Positions 21,885-34,080 of a stretch of DNA of 64,000 nucleotides are shown here, piece by piece. The notes beneath the pieces are model-generated. The model did not search any database. It was not told the origin of the DNA and saw nothing but the letters and a program-made list of their open reading frames with translations. Every line of letters starts with the position of its first letter. Position 1 is the stretch's first letter. The position numbers were made by a program, and so were the translations under genes. This DNA is from Coleophoma eucalyptorum (Eukaryota; Ascomycota; Leotiomycetes; Helotiales; Dermateaceae). The stretch covers positions 1,178,001 to 1,242,000 of the forward strand of contig JALRME010000010.1 in assembly GCA_026120035.1 (NCBI GenBank). Reading direction: 5' to 3'.

Positions 21885-22920
21885 TTATCGTTCTCCCTTT
21901 GATTCACTTTCCGCCTTGTTTTCAAAGCCTGGATCACTCTTTGGACCCGTTTCCTCACCTATTCCCAGAGAATCTACTGCCAACTCTTCTCTAACATGGA
22001 TAGGAACAATAACTGCATCCTCCTTGAAGTAATTTGTATCCGTGATGAAATAAATAGCTGCGACGTAGAGGAACACAATGCCGACAAAGTAGCACGCAAA
22101 CTGGAACGAAAGCTGGCAGATATATGTACCGCCATTTCCATCAATGATGAAGCTAAACATCATTCCCAGTGCAGTGACGCCCCGAAACACGCCTGCGTAC
22201 CGTGCTAAGATCGAGGGGTCATTCGTGAGTGAGCAAATGACGTATTGTGTTGCAACCTGGTAAATGCTGTGATACCTACGATTAGCTAAATCAGACAAGA
22301 GGCTGAATTTGAGAGGGAAATTAACCTGTAGACACTACCATAAATGACATAGATGACAAATGCACCAGCAAATGCACTATCTGTCCAATCCGTTGATGGA
22401 CCATTCTTATTGCGATTGATTTTCTTCTCACTTAACCAAGCGGCTTCAGCAGAGCAGATACCGATGGTAATTGCACTCATGATTGTGATGCCATCCAGAG
22501 CTCTAGTTCTATGGCGGCCAAATCGTGGGCTATCAAGAATCCAAGTCATGCCGATGCTAGCTGGAATCTGGATAAAATTGAATATCAAGTTGTTTAGAGA
22601 CCGGGTGCGAAGGTTGAAGAAATAGCCATTCACTGAACTCTCCAGCGCCAGGGCCATCTCAGCAACAAAAATGGCGTGGAGGGGCATCATAAATTTCCAG
22701 TCTGTGAAGAGCGCGGCTAGTCCGCGGATTTCTTCTTCGAAAGTTGGATGCTTGAAGATGGCAATTCTCTTTCCGTTGCTACGGGTGACCTTTGAGGGGT
22801 GGACGAGACAGGTCAATGTTATAATCATGGCAAAGACCTGTATGACGATGAAGACGATGTAAACCGGGGTGGAGCTCCCCGAGCGCTATCGGCAACATTC
22901 ATGTTGATGCCAAGCATCAA
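21885..22920 (-). pseudogene. UNC93-like membrane transporter, N-terminally truncated and frameshifted
   Basis: Reading on the minus strand from about 22880: TPVYIVFIVIQVFAMIITL helix, KHPTFEEEIRGLAALFTDWKF loop, MLPLHAIF-type helix, GYFFNLRTRSLNN, FIQIPASIGMTWILD, then YVIYGSVYRYHSIYQVATQYVIC across a GT-AG intron (about 22326-22280), SILARYAGVFRGVTALGMMFSFIID, two further helices and a hydrophilic Glu-rich tail ending at 21885. This order matches the C-terminal two thirds of fungal UNC93/MFS-like proteins. The N-terminal helices are not found and the frame upstream of TPVYIVF does not join (a frameshift near 22875). It is probably non-functional. Confidence 0.75.
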
Positions 22921-23332
22921 CACTTAGTTGTCAGTCTACGATAACATCCCACTCTGAGAGACAATTTGCGTGGACCACTGTTATGCGCACCTCGTTTTTG
23001 AGACCAAAATATCTTGAACAAAATCACATCGGCTCAGAGGTTGAGGATTTGTTAATCGGTATGATTATGTTCTGCAGCTGGTGCCAGGTTTCTTGACAAC
23101 GGCACCGTATCGGACGAACAGGAACTCATCATTTCTTGATCGTTAGAATCTCTAAGATGAAGCAGTAATCTTGTCTAGTGACATTTGAAAATACACTCTC
23201 TGTCGTATGTCGTGGTTAAGTGGATTTTATTGCTGGATATATGTAAGAATAGTTTTTGACTTTTTATGGTCGCCCTGAGCAATTCTACCTTTAGCCAGTG
23301 ACAGTCTTTCCAGGCAACTCATTAAATCCGAA
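22921..23332. other. Intergenic between divergent decayed genes
   Basis: The minus-strand UNC93 relic fades out here and the plus-strand hydrolase relic starts at about 23333. No separate feature was recognised. Confidence 0.35.
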
Positions 23333-24684
23333 TTGTCACACAACGTGGAAATGTCGACTGCTCTATTCTCTTCTAGAGTGGTGGTAGTGCCTTCCACATC
23401 ACCAATCTTCAAATGTGGATCCTTCTCTCGCATTCTTTCGAAAAGAACGTTTACTCAGTCTGTTCGAGTACTTGCTCCAGTTGGCTTAAAAGGAAACCAA
23501 ACCCGACTATGGGATTCAATTCACCACACTGCCCAGTGGAATAGTAGCACCGTTGGAGATGTGAAACGTCTTACATTGACTGACGAAGACAAATCTGTAA
23601 GGGAATTGTTTCGGAAAACAACGCAAGACTATGGCTGCACCGTCAGAGTTGATGCGATGGGAAATATGTTCGCTATTCGTTCTGGGACGAGCAAAACTGT
23701 TCCTCCCATTGGAATTGGCTCGCATCTCGACACACAGCCAGCAGGGGGTGCTATGATGGTATTCTGGGAGTCCAGGCAGGAGCGGAATCCTGAAAGTTCT
23801 CCAAGAGAACAAGATCGAGACCTTTGCGCCCATTGCTGTCATCAACTGGACCAATGAGGAAGGTGCTAGGTTTAACACAGGAATGCTAGGCAGTGGTGTT
23901 TGGGCTGGAGTAGTCGAGCTTCAGCATGCATATGACCCTCAGGATGCCAATGGAAAGCGTATCGGCTTTCTAGGAGACACAGAAGCAAATCACAAAGCGA
24001 ATCCCCTCTCGGCACATTTTGAATTGCATATTGAACAAGGTCCGGTTCTAGGGGACACCAAGCAGGCCGTTGGCGTTGTCAATGGGGTGCATGGAATGGG
24101 ATGGTTGATAGTGACCGTCCAAGGATCATCTTAACACTGCGGAACTACCCCCATGGAAAGAAGAGCAGATGCGCTATTGGCAGCGTCTAAAATGATCGTT
24201 CGCGTCAACGAGATCGCTTACCAGTTTGGTGGATTGGCAACTTGGAAAATCCCACATTGGACAAAATGTTCCAGACTGCACGAGACGATTTTAAAATGAT
24301 TGCAAAGGAGAACAAAGTAGAGGCCAACGCAGTTCAAATTCGGAGAAGCGCTGGCGTAAAGTTCCATCCTGATTGTATCGATTGTGTTCGTTCCGCGGCA
24401 ATCGCTTCGGTAGGAGATAAGCATATCGAATTGCCTGCAGGTGCTGGTCACGATAGCGTCAACACCTCGTATCACTGCCCCACTTCAATGGTCTTTATAC
24501 CAAGCAAAAATGGTCTATCTCATCATCCCGATGAATATTCGAGCCCAGAAGACTGGTAGGTTCCTTTGCAAAACCCCAGTCCGTGAGCTCACCATATTGA
24601 CTACTCTGTAGTGCACTTGGTGCCCAAGTCATGTTGGACTTTGTTCTAAGATATGATGATAAGATGAGAAATTCAGCCTTGTAA
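23333..24684 (+). pseudogene. M20-family N-carbamoyl amino acid hydrolase / ureidopropionase-like, decayed
   Basis: An arginine-rich N-terminus (possibly mitochondrial) leads into LKGNQTRLWDSIHHTAQW, DMGNMF-type metal-site region (VDAMGNMFAIRSG) and GIGSHLDTQPAGG with the metal-binding His and Asp. Then come YDGILGVQAG, INWTNEEGARF (the catalytic Glu pair), GMLGSGVWAG, HFELHIEQGPVL, AGAGHDS and CPTSMVFIPSKNG. The tail ALGAQVMLDFVLRYDD lies after a GT-AG intron (about 24556-24611) and ends at 24684. Damage: two compensating frame changes between 23745 and 23800, a TAA after TVQGSS at 24132, and a gap or frameshift around 24235. So nearly the whole gene is present but not translatable. Intact members hydrolyse N-carbamoyl amino acids in pyrimidine or hydantoin breakdown. 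Confidence 0.85.
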
Positions 24685-25189
24685 CATGTTCAATCTCGTT
24701 CAGATTTTGCTTGCCGATTGTCTTTATTGAGACACAATTTGAAGAGCTCCAATCATTTAAATACATAAGCATGAGAAATAGCCAAGGAAAATTAGCACTC
24801 ACCCCTAGCGATGTGGCTCGCACCTATCAATTTTATTTCTGAAATCCAGTATATTCCTAGTTTGATGTAAGTAAGCATGGATAGACTGTGAGATGAGGGG
24901 GAATGGGGCAGATAAGAGTGAAGTCATAAACCATCCCCCCATTTTTCAAGGGTACGCAGCTGCCTACCAGTATCAACGAAGTCATGGTCACGACCTCAAT
25001 TCTGAAATTTCCAACAAGTACTAGAAATATAGGGAAAGAGAAATATATCGCGTACACATGTCTCGAGTCGGGCCAAGATCGCACGCCTCTTCGCGGGGAA
25101 TGAAACTCGGATACTACCAGGCAAGCAAGTCTCGCCTGCAGTACTGATTCTTCGCGCCATTTTTGATTGAGTGAGCTGATGATGAGCAG

Positions 25190-25873
25190 TATTGTGCAGG
25201 AAGCGCAAAAATACGCTGCCTTGCTGCCATCGACGAGAAAGAAAAGCGATGTGCAACTTGCATTCGCTTGAATAGGCAATGCATAGTTGTGACAGTAGAT
25301 CGAATGCCTCACGACATCCCCCAAAATATCCTTTCCCCCAAACCTGCTATGAAAAATCAAGACATAAGAGCAGCGGCTCAAATAGGAAGCAGCTCCGGTA
25401 GTCAACTTCATCCTGGACGTTCAGAAATATCTAGTTCATCAATTAGCTCTCCGAACTCTTCAAAGGGAAGATCAATGGAACCATTCATCACCTCGAAAGA
25501 CACCAATTCCAGTCATCAAAGCATTCAGAACGAAAACGGACTGTCCGCTACAGGCATACCTCTGGGATTTTATCTACCCTACGCCGCTGTTTCTAGTTGG
25601 CTGCCTGACAACGTATCACGACCAATCAATTCAACCGATCACCTGTTCAAATCTGGCCTCAGTGCATTCGAAGTATGGTCTGGACGGATGTCTGATTTGG
25701 GTCTGGAGTCGCAGTTAAGAGATAATATCTCCATTGTAGAAGAAACGAATTGGTCGAATTCTTGGAGTGCTCCGGCTGATATTATGCAATTGCTCAATGG
25801 CTGGCGCTTTGGAGTTGACTTTGCTTGGCCTATTAACTTCACATGTGAGGTCCAGATAAACAAATCGAATTAA
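25190..25873 (+). pseudogene. Zn2Cys6 regulator, N-terminal part, truncated
   Basis: Around 25195-25280 the plus strand encodes a zinc-cluster pattern. It reads CRKRK then, after a one-base frame change in an A-run, IRC, LAAIDEKEKRCATC and IRLNRQC, giving the spaced cysteines of a fungal binuclear cluster with the longer loop seen in some families. The downstream frame continues to 25873 with a Ser/Asn-rich linker and a weakly conserved segment ending WRFGVDFAWPINF. The large C-terminal regulatory domain is missing. I read it as a truncated and frameshifted regulator. It could still make a short protein from 25268, but this would lack a complete zinc cluster. Confidence 0.5.
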
Positions 25874-26594
25874 GAAGAGGTGATTGTTGAGGCTATATGG
25901 ACTTCGAAATGCTTGGAATTCATCGTTGCTAAATATATATCTAAGATAATAAATGATGATGTTGCTCGTACTTCTGGTCTTAAAAAATATAACTTTCAAT
26001 AGTTCGCAGGAGGAACAAAACGAAATTCAAATATTATAAGTTTATAGTGCGAGCCCAAAGAGCCAGAAATATCTAGGAAGTTATAGTCATATCGTACTTC
26101 GTAAATCTTTCTAACGAATATGAATAAAAGCATAAGGACTAGGTATTAAATATAAAAAAGATGCTTTAAGAGCTTATTGATATTAAAACAGCTCGATTAC
26201 GAGCAATAGAGCTCTTGAAGCTAAAATTAGGGGTCCACCCCCTAGATATTTGGATTACGTAATATCCAATAGACCAATACATTCGGTTTTACGATAATTT
26301 AAGTTAGCACGGATTGTATCGGGACCCGACTGTACCAACGCATTCGCTTCTCTTGAAGCATTTACTCGGACAGTGGATAATAAGTGGATTATTGTTCAAC
26401 AAGCCAATGCACCGAGTGGAGATTGTCGCTATCAAGCAAGCAGTGTGGTCCACCGAACCACTCTCTGCGAGTCCACTATTACAAATCAAGCATGACCAAG
26501 CCAGAGAGGCTAACTCTGACCCAAGCTACTTGCCCTGCCACATCCATCATCCAAACAATCTGTTAAGAGCAATCCTAACCAACAAGCCTTAAAG
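25874..26594. other. AT-rich degraded sequence upstream of the GST gene
   Basis: The segment 25990-26290 is very AT-rich with scattered stops in every frame and a sequence style like the RIP-degraded transposons elsewhere in the window, but no terminal repeats were found. The segment 26310-26594 is less AT-rich and contains the GST promoter. Small frames there have no recognisable content. Confidence 0.4.
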
Positions 26595-27412
26595 ATGGCT
26601 TTCACAATCATTGGTGTCGATTTCGCCTATACTCTATCATCACTCCTTGTTCTTGCCGAGAAAGGCGTCACGGATTTCAAGCTTCATACCCCCAACTTTG
26701 ATTCAGGAGAACACAAGGTGCTTCCCACATATCCCCAAGTTGAACGCCCGACTGAGTATGCTTCAAAACATAGGCAAAGCCACACACAGATAAATGCCCC
26801 TTTGGCGTTATTCCGGTATTGGAGGATAATGGTTTCATACTGTACGGTATAGCAGTTGTCCGTGCTACCTTCCTCAACTCCATATGGCTAATATTATGGG
26901 CAGAATCTCGAGCGATCGCCCGTTATCTTGCCGACAAATACCGGTCTATTGGCCCAGCCCTGATCCCAGACCATGGTGACAGCAAAGCATGGGCACTATT
27001 TGAGCAATTCGCCTCATTAGAGCAGTCAAACTTCGACCATTTCGTGCAGGTTATCGTAGCTCAGAAGCGCTATAACCCGTTGGCGCCCCGGCCTAGACTT
27101 CTAAGACTTATATACTAATGTTTGTATAGAATGAGAGGCCTTCCTACTGATCCTGCTATTACTGGGTACTTTGAAACAAAGTTTCGAGAAAAATTAGACG
27201 TATATGATGTCATCTTGGGAAAGCAACTCTATATGGGTGGGAATGAGTTCTCGCTTATCGATATTTTCTATATGCCACAGATTGGAACCCTTTTCAACAT
27301 GGGTGAGGCTGCGTTTGTGCTGGATCGTCCTAACATAAAGGCTTGGTGGGAGCGGGTTTCCACGAGAGACTCTTGGAAGAAGTATGCAGCTAAGGCTTCT
27401 GGAGGCCAATAA
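26595..27412 (+). CDS. Glutathione S-transferase (theta/phi-like)
   Basis: Four exons, 26595-26717, 26774-26846, 26904-27078 and 27130-27412, give 654 nt, 217 residues. Introns are 56, 57 and 51 nt; the third uses a weak GTTGGC donor but has a CTAAT branch site and restores the frame exactly at NPMRGLPTD. The thioredoxin-like domain has the cis-proline motif GVIPVLED and the ESRAIARYLADKY glutathione-binding helix. The C-terminal helical domain includes FEQFASLEQSNFD, MRGLPTDPA, LYMGGNEFSLIDIFYMP (the conserved N-capping box) and the end KAWWERVSTRDSWKKYAA. It conjugates glutathione to electrophiles in the cytosol. Exon 2 is a little unusual (KAKPHTDKC where an SPEYLK-like stretch is usual). 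It appears intact. Confidence 0.85.
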
Positions 27413-28369
27413 AGTAGAATGGGTTGCATTTATCTTAGGCATAGATATGAGACATGCGAATACATTAGATTTCGCAAGATACCTGTCGGATGCAATACAT
27501 GTACTTAGCACGTGACATAATCACGTGTCAATATTCGTTGTTGGGACATAACCCCATTTTACGATACACGTAAATAGAGAGGATCAACAACCACCTACAA
27601 CACACTGCATACCCTGTAATTGAAGTCTATGATGCTATTACGAGGTCTGCCCGTTGTAAATGCATACCAACAATACCCTTTCCAAAACTTCAGCATTGCA
27701 GAATCAATATCATGAAAAGGAAAGAGTACTACTAGCCGCAAAGACATAGAATATTGTCTCGTGGGACTAGATGTTGCAAATGCCTTTGACAGGACGTTGA
27801 GAGTTTATTAACACCAGGGCTTGTCGCTGTATTTGATGAAAAATTAAATAGATCCTCTTTAGACTATCCATGTAAGAGGGAACCACTTAAAGAATAAATA
27901 CATGTAAAGATAAGAATGTAAAAAAGAAATTAAAATTTCCACTTATTTGATATTTTTGTTACTGTCCAGATATTTTGTTAATTTTTGCAGTTACTTATTT
28001 GCGCAAAGAGCTACCTTTTCAACTCTCCCTCAGTTGGACTTGCATTATTGAGCCTCCTTCGGTGTGTCTCGGGCGTCCGACAGATGATGTAGTTTTATCC
28101 ACTAGACTTTATTGTTGCCTATCGGATAGACCCGTGGTCGGATATACTACTATTAACGTAGCGACAAGCGAACTGCATAGGACTTAACACTGCATGTTCA
28201 TATACTTTAGGAAGGAAGTACGAAAATGCCGAATTATAAATTAGTCGAAGTGCAGGACAAATTTGCTTGCGACCCCGCAGTATATATACCGTGCTTCCCT
28301 ATCCTTTCATGAAACTGGTATTTCAATTGTCGAGGACCGTCTTCTTTATAATAGAATACACTACCCAAT
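27413..28369. other. Intergenic; palindromic CACGTG pair
   Basis: At 27509-27527 CACGTGA and TCACGTG face each other with a 5-base spacer, a perfect palindrome of E-box type about 100 bases after the GST stop. The remainder is AT-rich with no recognised gene up to the methyltransferase start. Confidence 0.4.
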
Positions 28370-29957
28370 ATGACTTTGTCTGATGGCCTACAACACAATG
28401 CAGTAACTGATGCTGCAGCTGTACCTACAGATCCCACTGCCGGGGCCAACACAGAACAGTACGGAGACGTTATTGAAGCCGATGATGCAGAGTCCTTAGT
28501 ATGATATAGCTATTCCGATGCTGACGGCTCCATTTTGACAACGATAGATGAACAATGGAGATTCGGCAATTGGAAGTGTATGTTTGATACCATTCAAGAA
28601 GGCTAAATATTAAGCTGTCTAGATTATAGGTGGTTCGACAGCATCTATTAGCTCTAGCATTCAAAAACATCGTATGGAAAATGGAAGAAGATATCATGGC
28701 TACAAAGACGGCAGTAACTTGCGCACCATTGGGAACTAGTACATACTAACAACAAATCTGTAGAATATATCTTCCCCAATGACGAGGTAAACCTTTTTAT
28801 TTGCCTAATCTGGAGTGTCACTAACTCCAAAGTAGGATGAAAACGACAGATTAGGTAGACCGAATCGTTATCGAGCTCGTTGCCATTACTGATAGTCTCA
28901 GACTTGCAACATCATATGTGCACTCTCACATTCGGCCTTGGGCTATGTCCAAAAGCAACTAAAGGCTCTAAAGCTTGTAGAGTCTTAGATGTTGGAACTG
29001 GAACAGGAATCTGGGCAATTGACTATGGTGAGACGACCAAATTTTATCACAACTAAAGCATGGCTAATCAAGGCAGCCGACGAGCACCCGGAAGCCGAGG
29101 TACGTAGAAAAATTCTAATATAGGTTGCAAAAAGTTTTACTTATTTAATCAGGTCATTGGTATTGATCTTTCTCCGATTCAACCTAGTTTGTACATATAG
29201 ACCGAGGGTTAGGTATTTTGGTGGCATAGACTAATTGGATCTAGCATCCCCCCCAACCTGCAGTTTGAAATCGATGATCTCGAAGAGTCATGGACATTCA
29301 CAAGGAAGTTTGATTATATCCACAGCCGAATGATGACAGCTTCCGTTAGCAATTTCCAGCTGTATTTCGAGCAAGCCTTCGAGTAAGTCATGAGTAGAGG
29401 TTTGAGTGTTCAGTAATAACCATTATCATAAAGTCACCTACAGCCAGGTGGATGGTTCGAGTTGCAGGACGTCGCTTTCCCAATCATGTGCGATGATAGT
29501 ACTCTGAAACCAGATCATGCATTGCAGAAATGGTCTGACAACATGATGAAATCTGGGGAAATTTTCGGTAGAGAGCTGGATATTGCACCAAGGTATAAGA
29601 CCATCATGGAGAACATCGGCTTCGTAAATGTGCAAGCTATTTTGTATAAATGGCCGCAAAATCAGTGGCCAAAAGACAGAAAGCACAAGGAGTTGGGTAT
29701 GTGGATGATGGAGAACACAGTATATGGTGTGGAAGGATTGTGCCTCGCTTTATTTACCAGAGCGCTCGGTTGGTCCAAGGAAGAGGTCGAAGTATTCCTT
29801 GTTGATGTTCGAAAGAATATGAAAGATACTTCTATCCATGCTTACTGGCCCATGTAAGTTTTCAAAGTCTGAACCATTTAAATTGATATTTACTTCTAAT
29901 AGATGGGTTGTGTACGGGCAGAAGCCTGCATCTACCAGTCCAAAGACAGAGGAATAA
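28370..29957 (+). CDS. LaeA-like class I SAM methyltransferase, ten exons
   Basis: Exons: 28370-28498, 28623-28713, 28764-28786, 28836-28854, 28902-29027, 29077-29099, 29153-29190, 29245-29382, 29434-29853 and 29903-29957. Joined they give 1062 nt, 353 residues, with no stop, and every junction restores family sequence. The order is an acidic variable N-terminus, ENGRRYHGYKDGKYIFPNDE, NDRLDLQHHMCTLTF, motif I VLDVGTGTGIWAID (about residues 115-128), EVIGIDLSPIQPSFIPPN, FEIDDLEESW, FDYIHSRMM, HLQPGGWFELQD, and a C-terminal part with NTVYGVEGLCLALFTRALGWSKEEVEVFL. Relatives of this fungal family include the global regulator LaeA and many UMTA-type methyltransferases near metabolite genes; the substrate here is unknown. 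Very small exons (19, 23, 23 and 38 nt) are notable. The first intron (124 nt) is the least certain. Confidence 0.85.
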
Positions 29958-31326
29958 TAGATAGCTTATACCTACCCCTATAAGCTTGGAGTCTGGAGTG
30001 CAATAATTGGGGTTGTTTATCCATAGCGTGCTGTAGAGGTTAAATTCGTGCAAGGTGAAAGTGGAAGTGGGGCATGCTCATCAATGGAGGCCAATAATAT
30101 TCGTGTTTATTTATCTTTTGCTGGTTTCCACCACACCCCAATTCTGCAATAGTCTCCCAGTGGTGGTAATTCGATTGATATATCCTGCTGATCGAACCGC
30201 GGTCGGTCCCTTCTCAACTCTGAGTATGCAAACGGCTTCAGCAAGATGTATTACTGCTATCCTGCCATGCTTCCCATAAGCTAGGCAGGATTCACGTCGT
30301 GTCCCCATCACAGTAAAGCCTATTGCCAATATGCTCGAGAGTGCCAGATGTCAGCATGTGATTGTCAGTGGCTGTTCTAATGGTCTTAGTACGTACGCTC
30401 CGTAAACTCGGGGTTTTCGCTAAGACTTATTAGCGCCACTATACCTCCCCTTCCCCTCAGATCGTCCGGGATCAGAAAGGTCTGAGCTTACGCTCTGGAG
30501 AACTCTCTTCCAAAATTTGAGACAGTAACAGCTTTCCGCTCAGATCACTAGTATGACTTGAAGGGTGGCACCTGATCTCAAACAACGATACAGTTTTTCG
30601 ATAGGAACCAGTCCGAATCAAAGGTAGTTGAAGCATTATTTCACAAAAATCGGTGAACATCAACGGAAATACCCTCTATACACACAATAATCCCTCAGAA
30701 TCACGACTCCAAAGGTTGGGAAAATCAAAATATTATTCTTCTTTGCCTGCTTTGGTCATCAGAGTTCACTCGAGGCAGATGCAGAAGTATGCTTTTCACA
30801 AAGAAGCGTAATCGGTGCTTGTTTGGCTTCCTTTCAAGGAGTCAAAACTAAGAATCTGGGGTTACCCTTAGATGTAAACATCCTACAGGGTATGCCTTAT
30901 CTTCAGCAGCTTATGGCAGTTGACCGATACAATGTGCCAGCGGTTTGATGTTGCGGAACTATTGGGTCCGACGCTATGGCAAAATACCCGTGACCGAGTC
31001 TTCTCAAACGGGCTCTAAACATGGTCCCGCTTGGCAGATTTTGTAGAACCTCTAAAACCTCTCCCTTGTGTTATTCTGGAAGATCATCTGAAGTCCATTC
31101 CTATCTATCGGTATAGACTAGATTGTGCGTTCTAAAGCAGTGCCATGATGCCAAGTTTCTTATTATCTGTTTCGTTTTGGATCAATGTTGCACGCGTTCA
31201 ACCTGAGACGAGGCGCGAATGACGCGATCTATATTATATATCTAGTCGCCCTTGATAGCTGACTTCATGCTCATTTATTTTTGATTAATAGAGTCATATT
31301 TGCTGTGAAAATCTATAGCTTGCAAT
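29958..31326. other. Intergenic 1.4 kb without recognised gene
   Basis: Small frames on both strands show no family features. The right part includes the promoter of the S41-family gene, whose ATG is at 31327. Confidence 0.4.
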
Positions 31327-33955
31327 ATGCAATTGCTAGTACTGTCGGGTACGCTCTTTGCGTGTGGCACTCTAGCTACAGTACAACAAGTAAATAATAT
31401 GGCTTCCAGAGCTGAAGAGCCTTGTGCACAAGTTAGTGCACTAGTAGCACCAATGTTGGCTGCAAATCCCAATGGTATTCATTTTATTCCGAATTCCCCA
31501 GAATATCATAACCTATGCTAATCGAAACCCTGGTAACCCAGTCACGCCAATGATACCAGGCGATATTGCTTACAGTTGCTTGCAATCTGTACCTCTCCAC
31601 TCAGAAGAGGCTTTGGGTGTAACTGGCTCGCTGCTACCATACGTTCAGTTCCAATCAGGCAAGTGAAAAAGACAACCTAGCCCCCATCTAAACTAATATT
31701 TTTCACATTAGACCTTTCATTCAAGAAGAAACCCCCCGCAGACTATGAATATCCACCAGTTGATCTCGTGGAAGCAGTGACGAAAATAGTAAATAATTTA
31801 TCTAACAAGGCATATTCAAATGAATATGCTTGGCAAATGGATGTATTCAAGACATTTATGTCTGCTAGGGACGGTCATTTGTAAGTATAACCCGGATACG
31901 CACTATCCCTCGACTAGTGATTTACGGAATTTTCGGTATACGAGGATATTCATTGGTCTAAAACACTAAATCTCTCATAGCCGCTTTGCTGGTGATTTGA
32001 TTAGCAGACCGATCCGTTTCAGCAGGAATGTCTCGGTAGTGTCTGTAAGCATGGACGGGGTTGCAATTCCCAAGTTATATGTGTTAGGTAAGGTAACAGC
32101 TCCCGGGATAAGATTACCTCTAACCATGGTATCTCATCAGATGATGTCCAGAGGATGCAGTCAAATCCATCTTTCAAACCATCAGCCATTTCAAAGATCA
32201 ATAACCAAGACGCTGTTGCGTTCATTCAGAATGAGGCCGATAGAGGGTTTCAACAGGACAAAGATGCAGCATACAATACAATAATGTACAATCCTGCACT
32301 TGACTTTGTCCCTGGGTTTAACGTTCGGGGATTTTTTGCCGGGTAAGGTCTCCACACAAGAATACTTGTATAAAATACTAATTCACGTTTTGCTGATAGC
32401 GATGGACGATACGGATTCTTTTATCCAGGAGCAGAAACGACATTGAATTTTGCAAATGGTTCAACAGCTATATACCAAACAAAGGCCCGGGTGTTGGGTA
32501 ATTTCACGGGGGTAGTGGATGGTGAATCGGCCTGGCAGAAATTCTGTACAAATCCAACAACAACACCATCTGCCGCGACAAGTCCAGCCCCTACTTTCAG
32601 GCCTGGTGACCCACTAACTAGCAACGCCATACCTAAAGGATTCCCCAGGCCTCAAGTTATATCTTCAGATCTCACTGCTGCTGGGTACTACCTCCAAAGC
32701 ACAACAAATAAGGATGTCGGTGTCCTGTCATTCAACAGCTTTGAACCCAACACGCCCGCAGAATTCCAAGCGGTCGTCCAGACCATGCTTGCAGAGATGA
32801 AAAGAGATGGCAAGACGAAACTGATTGTTGATCTTCAAGGAAACGGAGGTGGTGTCATTTTAAACGGTTATGACACCTTTCGTCAACTGTTCCCGAAAAT
32901 ACAAGAAGTAGTGTACGCCCGCCAGAGAGTACAGACCGGATTCACTGCCCTCGCGGAGCAGAGTTCTGATAAAGCCAAAAATTTCAACCCTGCGACATCT
33001 GACATTGATACCCTGAGTCTGGCAGAGGATCATTTCAACTACCGCTTTGATCTCAACCAAGATCGCCAACCGTTCACTTCATTTCAGGATAAGTTTGGGC
33101 CGGTCTCACTGAATGGTGATATGGTCACCCATTTACAACAATGGAACTGGAGTGATCCTCTTATTACTATTAATGAAACTACCGGTGCTGGGATGGATGT
33201 CACAGGTTACGGTTCACGTAAGAACTTTACTCAACCATTCCTCGCTTCGAATATTGTTATGGTAGGATTCTCTAGTACTATATCTTTCCTCTGGTTTTTT
33301 CCACTAACGATCATAGCTTTATGATGGCGTATGCGCGTCCACGTGTACATTATTCAGTGAGATGATGCGCAATCAAGGAAACGTAAAATCGATCGCACTG
33401 GGTGGCCGTCCTACTTCCAAGAAAATTCAAGCCATCGGCGGAGTCAAGGGTGCTCAGAGTATTGGTTTCGACTTTCTGCGCTCTGTTGCGGATTTCTTTC
33501 TGCAAAGCGAAGCTAGTAACAACAAAACCACTGCATTGGCCGCGCTAACAGATCTCCCCCAGAAGCGGAGTTTGGATAATGGGATAAACTTTTCTGACCA
33601 GATTTTAGTGGCGGATGTGAAAACTGGTATTCCCGCCCAGTTTGTGCGAGAAATAGCTGATTGTAGAATGTTTTACACCCCAAAGATGATGTTTAATATT
33701 ACAGAGATGTGGGAAGTTGCAGCAAATGTTGCCTGGCGGGGGAAGAGCTGCGTGGCAGGTGGCATTAGTGAAGGTATTGTCAGTGCGAGAGAGGAGCCAC
33801 TACCAAAGGAGGATATCGTCCAGCTAAACCAGGAGGCTACAGATGCAAGATCATATTTAGAGGAAGTGAGGACAAGAGCTGCCACTTCGACAGTACAACG
33901 AATGCCGATGTGGGACTCACTTCATGGGAAGGAGATTCCAAATATGTACGTTTGA
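31327..33955 (+). CDS. Secreted peptidase S41-family (tail-specific protease-like) protein
   Basis: Seven exons: 31327-31474, 31542-31658, 31712-31880, 31981-32087, 32141-32342, 32400-33261 and 33317-33955. They give 2244 nt, 747 residues. Intron 2 appears to use a GC donor (CAG|GCAAGT). A signal peptide is present (MQLLVLSGTLFACGTLA). An N-terminal domain follows (EPCAQVSALVAPML, GDIAYSCLQSVPL, WQMDVFKTFMSARDGHFRFAGDL), then a Ser/Thr/Pro-rich linker near residue 300. The S41 domain then has DVGVLSFNSFEP, KLIVDLQGNGGG, TGYGSRKNF and YDGVCASTC, where Ser543 is the likely nucleophile, plus GGRPTSKKIQAIGG. Such proteins are common in ascomycetes; few are characterised. All exons join in frame and the gene looks intact. 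Confidence 0.9.
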
Positions 33956-34080
33956 TTAATGTACTTTAGTAATTAGACGTTAGTATTTAGTATTTAGTAT
34001 TTCATTGGTCTATAATTTGAGTTAACTTATAGTTAATATAAATTTATATAGTTTCAGAGATAGAAATCTACACTCAGCTT

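Noticed and set aside
24857..25411. 184-codon minus-strand frame
   Set aside because: It lies opposite the zinc-cluster regulator fragment and carries no recognisable motif; most likely a shadow frame.
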